A DNA stretch of 64,000 nucleotides from the NCBI RefSeq assembly GCF_029945805.1, contig NZ_JAQSDH010000022.1, positions 124,001-188,000 on the forward strand, written 5' to 3'. This document shows positions 6,600 to 14,390 of the stretch, in pieces. Source of the DNA: Flavobacterium sp. Its GTDB lineage: Bacteria > Bacteroidota > Bacteroidia > Flavobacteriales > Flavobacteriaceae. The notes beneath the pieces were generated by a model. The model had not been told where the DNA came from. It ran no database searches and worked only from the letters and a program-made list of their open reading frames with translations. How positions within the stretch are numbered: position 1 is the first letter of the stretch; the number at the start of each line of letters is the position of its first letter. The translations under genes were made by a program, and so were the position numbers.

Positions 6600-7853
6600 A
6601 TGACGTTAAAACGAGTTGTAGTAACAGGTTTAGGTGCCATTACCCCTATTGGAAATAACATCGCGGAATATTGGAACGCTCTTATTAATGGCGTTAGCGG
6701 TGCCGCTCCAATTACCTATTACGATACCGAAAAGCATAAGACAAAATTTGCCTGCGAAGTAAAAAACTTCAACATTGAAGATTATATGGAGCGCAAGGAG
6801 GCAAGAAGAATGGACAAATTTGCTCAGTATGCTGTTGCGGCAAGTCAGGAAGCTATTTCCGATGCGGAAATTACCGATTCCAATGTTGACAAACAAAGAG
6901 TGGGTGTAATTTGGGGTGCTGGAATCGGCGGATTGGAAACATTCCAAGAGGAAGTAATCAGTTATGCGCAAGGCGATGGTACTCCGCGTTTTAATCCTTT
7001 CTTTATCCCAAAAATGATTGCAGATATTGCTCCAGCTCACATTTCGATGCGAAATGGATTTATGGGTCCAAATTATACAACGGTTTCTGCCTGTGCATCT
7101 TCTGCCAATGCTATGATTGATGCTTTCAACTACATCCGTTTAGGAATCTGTGATGTCATTATAACTGGTGGATCAGAAGCTGCAGTAACTATTGCTGGAA
7201 TGGGTGGATTTAATTCTATGCAGGCTTTATCAACCAGAAATGACAGTCCCGAAACAGCTTCAAGACCTTTTGATGCTACCCGTGACGGATTTGTTTTGGG
7301 TGAGGGCGCGGGAGCATTAGTTCTTGAAGAATACGAACATGCAAAAGCACGTGGCGCGAAAATATACTGTGAAGTTGGCGGTGGCGGAATGTCATCTGAT
7401 GCTTATCACTTAACGGCACCACATCCTGATGGAATTGGAGTTATTGCGGTTATGAATAATACACTACGTGATGCTGGAATGAAACCAGAACAAGTAGATC
7501 ACATTAACACTCACGGAACTTCGACTCCGCTTGGTGATGTTGCCGAATTAAAAGCCATTAGTGCTGTATTTGGCGATCATGCTAAAAACATTAACATCAA
7601 TTCAACGAAATCGATGACAGGCCATTTACTTGGTGCTGCGGGTGCTATTGAAGCTATTGCATCGATTTTAGCTATGAAATATGGAATTGTTCCTCCGACA
7701 ATTAATCACACTGTTGTGGATGAAAATATTGATCCAAGTTTGAACTTAACATTAAACAAAGCTCAAAAAAGAGAAATCAATGTTGCTATGAGCAATACTT
7801 TTGGATTTGGCGGACATAACGCCTGTGTTTTATTCAAAAAATTAGAAGCATAA
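6600..7853 (+). CDS. fabF: 3-oxoacyl-[acyl-carrier-protein] synthase II
   Basis: Condensing enzyme that elongates acyl-ACP with malonyl-ACP in fatty-acid synthesis. The Cys-His-His triad is visible: C165 (SACASSAN), H305 (INTHGTSTPLGD) and H342 (KSMTGHLLGAAG), with K337 before it. Length 417 is normal for KAS II. The 3' GFGGHNACV block closes the active-site loop. It lies between acpP and rnc, a common bacterial gene order; rnc begins 7 bp after the fabF stop. Confidence 0.97.
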   Translation: MTLKRVVVTGLGAITPIGNNIAEYWNALINGVSGAAPITYYDTEKHKTKFACEVKNFNIEDYMERKEARRMDKFAQYAVAASQEAISDAEITDSNVDKQRVGVIWGAGIGGLETFQEEVISYAQGDGTPRFNPFFIPKMIADIAPAHISMRNGFMGPNYTTVSACASSANAMIDAFNYIRLGICDVIITGGSEAAVTIAGMGGFNSMQALSTRNDSPETASRPFDATRDGFVLGEGAGALVLEEYEHAKARGAKIYCEVGGGGMSSDAYHLTAPHPDGIGVIAVMNNTLRDAGMKPEQVDHINTHGTSTPLGDVAELKAISAVFGDHAKNININSTKSMTGHLLGAAGAIEAIASILAMKYGIVPPTINHTVVDENIDPSLNLTLNKAQKREINVAMSNTFGFGGHNACVLFKKLEA

Positions 7854-7860
7854 TTTTCGA

Positions 7861-8604
7861 ATGAAAATTTTAAAAAACATATTTACTAAGAAATCCCGTT
7901 CATCTGAGGACGGGATTTTTTTTACAGCAATTCAAAATATAATAGGTTTTAAACCAAAAGCTATCTATTATTACGAAAAAGCATTTACACATCGTTCTAC
8001 CAATAAAATGGATTCTAAGGGAAATCCGATGAATTATGAGCGTCTAGAATTCTTAGGTGATGCTATGTTAAGTGCCGTTATTGCAGCTCATTTATATAAT
8101 GAAGTTCCTACTGGTGACGAAGGATATCTGACCAAAATGCGTTCTAAAATCGTAAGTCGTGAGCATTTAAATGAACTGGGAAGAGATTTAGATTTAATCC
8201 ATTATATCGATAGTAAAGTGCCAACGCAACACTTTGGAGAAAATATTCATGGCAATATTTTTGAAGCATTAGTCGGTGCTATTTTCTTGGATAAAGGATA
8301 TGAGTTTTGCGAAAAATTCATTCAGAAAAGTGTCATTATTCCCTACGTAAATATTGCAAGATTAGAGGGGAAAGTAATTAGCTATAAAAGTCTCTTGATT
8401 GAATGGTGTCAGAAAGAGAAAAAAACGTTTCATTATGATGTTTTTGATGACAATGGAAATGATGGGCAAAAATACTTTGGTGTAAAACTAAGTATCGACG
8501 ATAAAGTAATTGCAAAAGCGAGAGCAACATCAAAAAAGAAAGCGGAAGAAAAAGCATCTCAACGCGCGTTTTTTGCATTTCAAGAAAAAATAGAAAATAA
8601 ATAA
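7861..8604 (+). CDS. rnc: Ribonuclease III
   Basis: Double-strand-specific endonuclease for rRNA and mRNA processing. The nuclease signature YERLEFLGDA is at 59-68, giving E60, E63 and D67. The second metal site is GNIFEALVGAIFLD (131-144), with E135 conserved but N132 where E. coli has D114. A dsRNA-binding domain follows (about 172-240, ending ATSKKKAEEKASQRAF). The start is fixed by the need for the helix at 20-45. The next Met (residue 50) is too late, so the terminator-like hairpin at 7892-7923 falls inside codons 11-21. Confidence 0.95.
   Translation: MKILKNIFTKKSRSSEDGIFFTAIQNIIGFKPKAIYYYEKAFTHRSTNKMDSKGNPMNYERLEFLGDAMLSAVIAAHLYNEVPTGDEGYLTKMRSKIVSREHLNELGRDLDLIHYIDSKVPTQHFGENIHGNIFEALVGAIFLDKGYEFCEKFIQKSVIIPYVNIARLEGKVISYKSLLIEWCQKEKKTFHYDVFDDNGNDGQKYFGVKLSIDDKVIAKARATSKKKAEEKASQRAFFAFQEKIENK
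7892..7923 (+). terminator. Terminator-like hairpin inside the start of rnc
   Basis: AATCCCGT (7892-7899) pairs exactly with ACGGGATT (7910-7917) across a 10-nt loop, and the T run continues to 7923. It starts about 40 bp after the fabF stop codon. It would act as a fabF terminator or an attenuator unless ribosomes translating rnc keep it open. Confidence 0.6.
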
Positions 8605-8702
8605 ACCCGATTCTTCAAAAACTATAACGTTTTCGTTCATAAATTAACACAATCCTAATTTGTTGTTTGTAAAATTTGAGTCAGATATAGTATATTTACA
8701 AC

Positions 8703-8710
8703 TAATTTTG
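8703..8710 (+). promoter_or_regulatory. -7 box directly before the IPExxxVDY gene
   Basis: TAATTTTG fits TAnnTTTG and ends 6 nt before the chosen ATG at 8717, so a transcript would have almost no leader. TTTG at 8675-8678 is a possible -33 at a long 24-nt spacing. Confidence 0.45.
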
Positions 8711-8716
8711 CAATAT

Positions 8717-9205
8717 ATGACAGTTCACAAATTGCATCTTGAAGAGTACAACGAGATCGATTATCAGTTGATTGCGATCCATACTTCATTAGAGGATTAT
8801 AGGTTGGCGTACTACATTAATCAAAACTTACCGATTATTCTAAAAAAAAGCAATAGCACTATTCAGATTAACAATAAAGACGGTGAAAGTCAGTTTTCAC
8901 GATTTATTTTTGAAGACGAAAAAGCATCGGTTTACTGGAATTTAATCCAGAACAAAAACAACATATTGGTTGGTACTCAGACTTTAAATCAGGGACTTTT
9001 TGCTGAAACTAATAACAAATTTTCTACCAAAATCTATTTTATTCCTGAATTTAAAAAAGTAGATTACTTCTTGAAAATTGAAAATACTGAAACCGCGATT
9101 GATATTTTAGAAATAACGAATCATATCAATAAAATAGACCGAATTAGCGCAGTTTATGCTGTTAATGTTGAAAATATAAAATCTAAAAATAATTTAATTT
9201 TTTAA
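8717..9205 (+). CDS. IPExxxVDY-family protein
   Basis: The 162-residue product carries IPEFKKVDYFLKIE near its C-terminal half, the motif that names this family of unknown function, found in Bacteroidota between rnc and pyk as here. I chose the ATG at 8717: the frame stays open upstream to a TTG at 8660, but that stretch contains a -7 promoter box (8703-8710). There is no signal peptide or membrane segment, so it is probably cytoplasmic. pyk starts 5 bp after its stop, indicating cotranscription with pyruvate kinase. Its role is unknown. Confidence 0.8.
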   Translation: MTVHKLHLEEYNEIDYQLIAIHTSLEDYRLAYYINQNLPIILKKSNSTIQINNKDGESQFSRFIFEDEKASVYWNLIQNKNNILVGTQTLNQGLFAETNNKFSTKIYFIPEFKKVDYFLKIENTETAIDILEITNHINKIDRISAVYAVNVENIKSKNNLIF

Positions 9206-9210
9206 ACATA

Positions 9211-10641
9211 ATGCCAACAAGAAAAAAAACTAAAATTGTAGCGACCTTAGGGCCTGCATGTAGTTCGAGAGAAGTAATTAAGGAAATGATCGATGCTGGA
9301 GTGAATGTGTTTCGTGTTAATTTCTCTCACGCTGATTATGAAGATGTAAAAGAAAGAATAAAGATCATTAGAAGTTTAAATGATGAATTTGGATATAACA
9401 CTGCAATTTTAGGCGATTTACAAGGACCTAAACTTCGCGTAGGTGTGATGAAAGAAGATGTTGTTGTAAATCCTGGCGATATTATAACTTTTCAAACTGC
9501 AGAAGATATTCCGGGAACAAAAGAACGTGTTTACATGAATTATAAAGAGTTTCCGCGAGATGTAAATCCAGGCGAAAAAATTCTTTTAGATGATGGTAAG
9601 TTAATGTTTGAAGCATTGGAAACTAACGGAACAACAGAAGTGGTTTGTAAAGTAATTCAAGGCGGCCCCTTAAAATCTAAAAAAGGAGTTAATCTTCCAA
9701 ACACTAAAGTTTCACTTCCGGCTTTGACTACAAAAGACATTCGAGATGCCATTTTTGCCATTGAACAAAAAGTAGACTGGATTGCTCTTTCCTTCGTTAG
9801 AACGCCTGCCGATTTAGAAGAGTTACAAGATTTAATTGCAAAGCATTCGGATTATAAAATTCCGATTATTGCCAAAATAGAAAAACCAGAAGCAGTTGAA
9901 AACATTGATAAAATTGTTGCTTTCTGTGATGGGTTAATGGTGGCTCGTGGTGATTTGGGAGTTGAAATTCCGGCACACGAAGTTCCGCTAATTCAGAAAA
10001 AATTAATTCATAGAGCAAAAACGGCTCGAATTCCAGTAATTGTAGCAACACAAATGATGGAAACGATGATTACGAGTTTGACGCCAACACGCGCCGAAGT
10101 AAATGACGTTGCCAACTCAGTTATGGATGGTGCGGATGCCGTAATGTTATCTGGAGAAACGTCTGTTGGAAATTATCCGGTTCAAGTAATCGAAAAAATG
10201 ACCCAAATTATTGAAGCCGTTGAAGATTCTCCGTTAATCATTGTGCCGCAAAATCCGCCTCACGTTAGGACCAAACGTTTTATTACAAAATCGATTTGTT
10301 ACCACGCAGCAATTATGGCGAATGCGATTAAAGCAAAAGCAATTTCAACATTAACCAATAGCGGTTACACTGCATTTCAGATTTCGGCTTGGCGTCCTTC
10401 AGCACACATTTTAGTCTTTACTTCAAACAGAAGAATTTTAACTCAACTGAGTTTGCTTTGGGGTGTAAATGCTTATTATTATGATAAATTTGTAAGTACG
10501 GATGATACCGTTGACGATGTGAATGATATAGCTAAACAAAAAGGATACGTTAAAAAAGGCGACATGCTTATCAATCTTGCTGCAATGCCAGTTGCCGATA
10601 AAGGAATGGTAAACACTTTACGTGTATCTGAAATAGAATAA
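9211..10641 (+). CDS. pyk: Pyruvate kinase
   Basis: Makes pyruvate and ATP from phosphoenolpyruvate and ADP, the last glycolytic step. The N-terminal KTKIVATLGPACSS and FRVNFSHADYED (substrate and nucleotide contacts) are present. The signature IIAKIEKPEAVENIDKI contains the catalytic lysine, and ARGDLGVEIP and TRAEVNDVANSVMDGADAVM complete the barrel. The B domain (about 70-165) and a C-terminal regulatory domain are present; 476 residues is a normal length. It follows the IPExxxVDY gene with 5 bp spacing, and the Bax-inhibitor-like gene starts 32 bp later, suggesting one transcript. Confidence 0.97.
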   Translation: MPTRKKTKIVATLGPACSSREVIKEMIDAGVNVFRVNFSHADYEDVKERIKIIRSLNDEFGYNTAILGDLQGPKLRVGVMKEDVVVNPGDIITFQTAEDIPGTKERVYMNYKEFPRDVNPGEKILLDDGKLMFEALETNGTTEVVCKVIQGGPLKSKKGVNLPNTKVSLPALTTKDIRDAIFAIEQKVDWIALSFVRTPADLEELQDLIAKHSDYKIPIIAKIEKPEAVENIDKIVAFCDGLMVARGDLGVEIPAHEVPLIQKKLIHRAKTARIPVIVATQMMETMITSLTPTRAEVNDVANSVMDGADAVMLSGETSVGNYPVQVIEKMTQIIEAVEDSPLIIVPQNPPHVRTKRFITKSICYHAAIMANAIKAKAISTLTNSGYTAFQISAWRPSAHILVFTSNRRILTQLSLLWGVNAYYYDKFVSTDDTVDDVNDIAKQKGYVKKGDMLINLAAMPVADKGMVNTLRVSEIE

Positions 10642-10673
10642 TTACCTTTACTTTTTTTAAAAATAAAATTATT

Positions 10674-11426
10674 ATGAATTCAAACAATCCGTTTTTTAAA
10701 ACAAAATCTTTTAAAGAAAACAGTGAAGTGACGCACGACGCCGTTGTTATTGATTATGACCAAACTATGACCGTTTCGGGAACAATTAATAAAAGCTTTC
10801 TAATGTTGATTTTGTTAGTGGCCAGTGCATCCATCACTTGGATTATGACGAATAACGGTCAAAACCCAATAGTATTTACCATTGGCGGTGCTATTATTGG
10901 ATTTATATTGGTGATGATTGCCGTATTTAAACCTCAACTTTCTGGATACTTAGCCCCTGGTTACGCTATTTTTGAAGGTTTGTTTATTGGTGGAATCTCA
11001 GCCATTTTCGAACTTAGATATCCCGGAATTGTGATACAAGCGGTCAGTTGTACTTTCGTGACTTTTATGGTGTGTTTTGGATTATTTAAATATCAAATTG
11101 TAAAAGTTACTGAGAAATTCAGATCCGTAGTTTTAGCTTCAACTCTAGCTATTGCTTCCTATTATTTGATTTCGTGGTTGTTATCGATGTTTACTGGTTT
11201 CCAACCTGTTCATCATGGAAATTCTTTGATTAGCATTGGAATAAGTGCTTTTGTAATTGTAATTGCTGCTTTGAATTTATTCTTAGATTTTGATCAAATA
11301 GAAAAAGGCGTGGAGCAAAAAATGCCAAAATACATGGAATGGTATGGCGCAATGGGATTAATGATCACCTTAGTTTGGTTGTATATTGAATTCTTGAGAT
11401 TGTTGTCAAAATTGAACAAGAAATAA
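10674..11426 (+). CDS. Bax inhibitor-1/YccA-like membrane protein
   Basis: A 250-residue integral membrane protein with about seven predicted hydrophobic helices after a soluble N-terminus of about 38 residues (MNSNNPFFKTKSFKEN...). The SGYLAPGYAIFEGLFIGGIS segment and the late FDQIEKGVEQKMPKYMEWYG segment, with its acidic residue near the last helix, fit the Bax inhibitor-1-like family. Members of that family act as pH-sensitive calcium leak channels or protease modulators; the function here is not known. Probably cotranscribed with pyk, and ended by the terminator at 11450-11475. Confidence 0.82.
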   Translation: MNSNNPFFKTKSFKENSEVTHDAVVIDYDQTMTVSGTINKSFLMLILLVASASITWIMTNNGQNPIVFTIGGAIIGFILVMIAVFKPQLSGYLAPGYAIFEGLFIGGISAIFELRYPGIVIQAVSCTFVTFMVCFGLFKYQIVKVTEKFRSVVLASTLAIASYYLISWLLSMFTGFQPVHHGNSLISIGISAFVIVIAALNLFLDFDQIEKGVEQKMPKYMEWYGAMGLMITLVWLYIEFLRLLSKLNKK

Positions 11427-11449
11427 TCTTCTATAGCTATAAATTGAAA

Positions 11450-11475
11450 CCAGCTTTATGGCTGGTTTTTTTATG
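11450..11475 (+). terminator. Terminator between convergent Bax-inhibitor-like gene and dinB
   Basis: AACCAGC (11450-11456) pairs with GCTGGTT (11463-11469), followed by a run of Ts. Confidence 0.75.
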
Positions 11476-11476
11476 T

Positions 11477-12559
11477 CTAAAACTCAAATCGCAACTGAAC
11501 CACAACGGTCTTTTTTACTTCTGTGTTTAAATTATTGAGTGAAATGCCTAATAACCGAACCGAATCCTTCATGCGTTCTTGAAACAGAAGGTCTTTTGCA
11601 GTTTCTAAGAGCAATCCTTTATCGGAAATAAAATAAGGCAATGTCTTGCTTCTAGTTTGTGTCGTAAAATCGCTGTATTTGATTTTGAGTGTTACTGTTT
11701 TTCCGGAAATTTTATATTTCTTTAACCGTCGTTCTAGTTCTTCTGCAATGCGCTCTAATTTCTCCATCATGAAAATTTCTGAAGTTAGATTTTCATTAAA
11801 CGTATGTTCGGCAGCTACTGATTTTGCAATTCTATTTGGTTTAACTTGACTGTTGTGAATGCCGCGCACTATGTTATAAAAATACAATCCACTTTTGCCG
11901 AAATGCTCTTCTAGAAATTCTTGTGATTTTGTTTTTAAATCTTTGCCCGTAAAGATTCCGAAATGATACATTCTTTCTTTGGTGACTTTGCCAATACCAT
12001 AGAATCTTTTGATTTCTAAATTCTCTAGAAATCCTTCTACTTCTTCAGGATAAACTGTTTTTTGTCCATTGGGCTTGTTATAATCACTGGCAACTTTGGC
12101 CACAAATTTATTCACTGAAATTCCGGCTGAAGCTGTTATGCCTACTTCTTCAAATATTCGTTTTCTGATTTCCTGTGCGATTAAAGTGGCGCTTGGATTT
12201 CCTTTTTTATTTTGAGTTACATCAAGATAGGCTTCGTCTAAAGATAAAGGCTCTACCAAATCGGTATACTCGTGAAAAATAGCACTAATTTTTTTAGAAA
12301 TTTCTTTATACCGATCAAATCGGGGCGGAACAAAAATCAAATCGGGGCAATTCCTTTTGGCTTGAATGCCGCTCATGGCAGAGCGAACGCCAAACTTTCT
12401 GGCTTCATAACTCGCTGCAGCGACTACGCCACGGTTTTCGCTTCCGCCGACTGCCAATGGTTTTCCTTTCAGTTCAGGATTGTCCATTTGTTCTACCGAA
12501 GCATAAAATGCGTCCATATCAACGTGGATAATTTTTCTGTTTGGAATTGGTTCAGTCAT
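11477..12559 (-). CDS. dinB: DNA polymerase IV (Y family)
   Basis: Error-prone translesion polymerase. The palm carboxylates are D14 (HVDMDAFYASVEQ) and D108-E109 (SLDEAYLDVT). YEARKFGVRSAM (51-62) is the incoming-nucleotide contact. The helix-hairpin-helix thumb (FYGIGKVTKERM) and the little-finger domain follow. Length 360 matches DinB. It is convergent with the Bax-inhibitor-like gene and isolated upstream. I see no LexA-like palindrome in its 200-bp upstream gap, which instead holds a copy of the dispersed element. Confidence 0.95.
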   Translation of the reverse strand: MTEPIPNRKIIHVDMDAFYASVEQMDNPELKGKPLAVGGSENRGVVAAASYEARKFGVRSAMSGIQAKRNCPDLIFVPPRFDRYKEISKKISAIFHEYTDLVEPLSLDEAYLDVTQNKKGNPSATLIAQEIRKRIFEEVGITASAGISVNKFVAKVASDYNKPNGQKTVYPEEVEGFLENLEIKRFYGIGKVTKERMYHFGIFTGKDLKTKSQEFLEEHFGKSGLYFYNIVRGIHNSQVKPNRIAKSVAAEHTFNENLTSEIFMMEKLERIAEELERRLKKYKISGKTVTLKIKYSDFTTQTRSKTLPYFISDKGLLLETAKDLLFQERMKDSVRLLGISLNNLNTEVKKTVVVQLRFEF

Positions 12560-12634
12560 TTCGACAAATTTATAATATATTTACCTGATCAAGTATTTAT
12601 TTGTTATTGATGTTCGGTGAACACTACGTGTTAA

Positions 12635-12733
12635 GAAAGGCATCCTTTTTATTGTCTTATAAAAATACCCTTCGACTGCGCTCAGGGCGATAAAACAATT
12701 AAAAGATAGAGTGGAAAGCTGGAAATAGCTCCT
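12635..12733 (+). repeat. Dispersed intergenic element, copy 2
   Basis: Left arm is degenerate (AGAAAGGCATCCTTTTTATTG). The middle contains CCCTTCGACTGCGCTCAGGG, able to fold through CCCT/AGGG. The right arm AAAAGATAGAGTGGAAAGC plus TGGAAATAGCTCCT matches copies 1 and 3. It sits between the dinB start and the CYTH gene, ending 26 bp before that ATG. Confidence 0.6.
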
Positions 12734-12759
12734 AAAATAAATTAGATTAATCTTTAAAA

Positions 12760-13227
12760 ATGGTAGAAATAGAACGTAAATTTTTGGTGCTTTCGAATGA
12801 TTTTATGAACGATGCTTTTACCAAAAAAAGAATTGTGCAAGCCTATCTCAATTCGAATCCTGAAAGAACAGTGCGTATCAGAATTAAAGAAGACAACGCT
12901 TTTTTAACTATAAAAGGAAAGGGAAATGCCACGGGAACAACGCGCTTGGAATGGGAAACTGAAATTCCGGTTGAAGCTGCTGAAAAGTTATTGCTTATTT
13001 GTGAAAAAGGCGTGATTGACAAAATCAGACACGAAGTAAATGTTGGTGCTCACGTATATGAAGTTGATGTTTTTTTTGGAGATAATGAGGGATTGATTGT
13101 AGCAGAAATCGAATTGCAATCGGAAGACGAATCTTTCGAAAAACCGATTTGGCTTGGTGAAGAAGTCACTAATGACAATCGGTATTACAATGCTTATCTG
13201 AGCAACAATCCATTTAAAAGCTGGTAA
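12760..13227 (+). CDS. CYTH-domain protein (possible inorganic triphosphatase)
   Basis: The N-terminal VEIERKFLV carries the ExExK signature (E3, E5, K7) of the CYTH triphosphate-tunnel fold. Basic and acidic strands that line the tunnel follow: ERTVRIRIKEDNAFLTIKG, RLEWETEIP, EVDVFFGDNEGLIVAEIEL. The 155-residue single-domain form is usual in bacteria, where members hydrolyse tripolyphosphate or other triphosphates; the true substrate here is not known. Its stop codon abuts that of the convergent RlpA-like gene with no intervening base. Confidence 0.85.
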   Translation: MVEIERKFLVLSNDFMNDAFTKKRIVQAYLNSNPERTVRIRIKEDNAFLTIKGKGNATGTTRLEWETEIPVEAAEKLLLICEKGVIDKIRHEVNVGAHVYEVDVFFGDNEGLIVAEIELQSEDESFEKPIWLGEEVTNDNRYYNAYLSNNPFKSW

Positions 13228-13782
13228 TTATTTTGGCTCAATAACTTCTACCGTAACGAAAACTACGCCCGAATTTTTATTATCGGCAATGTCCATAAAT
13301 GCTCTTCTACTTAGGTCAATTTCACGCGCTTTTGAAAAGGGTCCACGATCGGTCACTTCTACAATTACAAACTTTCCGTTAGCTTCATTCGTAACTTTTA
13401 GTTTTGTTCCGAAAGGTAATTTTTTGTGAGCTGCGGTATATGCGTCATTGTTAAATTTACTCCCACTTGCTGTTCTTCTTCCGTTAAATTTATTATGATA
13501 ATAGGAAGCGTGCGCATTTTTTTTAATAACCTTTAACTTGGAATTTAGTAAATCTAAAGAATCTAATTTTGGCAGTATATTTTTAAGTTTGACCGTTGCC
13601 GTATCGAGTTTGGCGGTTAGGACAGCCATTTTCTCTTTCTCCTTTACTTTTTCTTTTGTTTCAGAATTTTTAGTTGGTTTGTCTTTGTTTTTATCCTTTT
13701 GCTGTGGTTTATTTCCAGTAAAACTATTTCCAAAGAAGGAAATTAGTAGTGCAAAAAGGAGTATAAATAGCTTCTTATTCAT
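13228..13782 (-). CDS. RlpA-like double-psi beta-barrel protein, secreted
   Basis: A signal peptide (MNKKLFILLFALLISFFGN) is followed by a Lys-rich linker (about 25-75) and a C-terminal RlpA-like domain with SYYHNKFNGRRTASGSKF, LPFGTKLKV and VTDRGPFSKAREIDLS. The family contains septal-ring lytic transglycosylases that cut glycan strands lacking peptides. The Asp in VTDRGP, which is important in active members, is present. No SPOR domain is seen, so septal targeting is not supported. It sits downstream of a small membrane-protein gene on the same strand. Confidence 0.85.
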   Translation of the reverse strand: MNKKLFILLFALLISFFGNSFTGNKPQQKDKNKDKPTKNSETKEKVKEKEKMAVLTAKLDTATVKLKNILPKLDSLDLLNSKLKVIKKNAHASYYHNKFNGRRTASGSKFNNDAYTAAHKKLPFGTKLKVTNEANGKFVIVEVTDRGPFSKAREIDLSRRAFMDIADNKNSGVVFVTVEVIEPK

Positions 13783-13864
13783 AAGTGGTATTTTTGTTTT
13801 GAAAACTACATTGCAAAAAATGTGCCTTGATAAAAAAAGCCCTTTTCAGGACTTTATGTTTATG

Positions 13865-14287
13865 CTAAAACCACAAATGCCATGGAATTCTTATCAAGAT
13901 TAATGCTAGTCCGAGGCTGTAAAACAAGGCTATTGATTTGAATTTGGCTTCATTGGTTGCTGCCTTTTTGTGTCTTGACCAACCGATTGTTATTAAGACT
14001 ATTGCAATAATATTCGTAAGCGGATGTTCTAACGAAGTTAATCTGGTAGCGGCATCGCTCATATTTCCGAAGGCTGCTTTTCCCAATGGGGAAACAAACC
14101 ACAGAATCAAACCTACTGCTAATTGTATGTGGGTGGCAATCAAACCAAACATAGCAATCTTTCTGTCTTTTGGAGTAAATTCTTTTTTGGAGGTCATTCC
14201 AATCCAAGAGTTTATAATAGTAACTAGTAGCACCAACAAAGCTAAATAAGCCCAGCCGGAATGGAATTTTTGAATAAAATCGTACAT
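13865..14287 (-). CDS. Small four-helix membrane protein
   Basis: A 140-residue protein with four hydrophobic segments (about 12-30, 44-66, 88-103, 117-135). Histidines sit near helix ends: H9, H53, H88, H106 and H137. That distribution in a four-helix bundle resembles b-type cytochromes such as the b561 group, but no diagnostic motif confirms haem binding. I do not recognise the family with confidence. It is followed on the same strand by the RlpA-like gene after 82 bp. Confidence 0.7.
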   Translation of the reverse strand: MYDFIQKFHSGWAYLALLVLLVTIINSWIGMTSKKEFTPKDRKIAMFGLIATHIQLAVGLILWFVSPLGKAAFGNMSDAATRLTSLEHPLTNIIAIVLITIGWSRHKKAATNEAKFKSIALFYSLGLALILIRIPWHLWF

Positions 14288-14328
14288 TATTTTAAATTTT
14301 AGAATAACAAATATAACAAAAAGACATA

Positions 14329-14363
14329 AAAAAACGGCATTCTTGATTACAGAATGCCGTTTT
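14329..14363 (-). terminator. Terminator of the TonB-dependent receptor gene
   Basis: A perfect 13-bp stem, AAAACGGCATTCT (14331-14343) with AGAATGCCGTTTT (14351-14363), and a 7-nt loop. On the minus strand it is followed by Ts. Confidence 0.8.
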
Positions 14364-14390
14364 TAAACTTAATTTTAACTTGTGTTTACC

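Noticed and set aside
12667..12686. CCCTTCGACTGCGCTCAGGG as a separate regulatory site
   Set aside because: It sits inside dispersed element copy 2 and is better explained as its variable middle hairpin.
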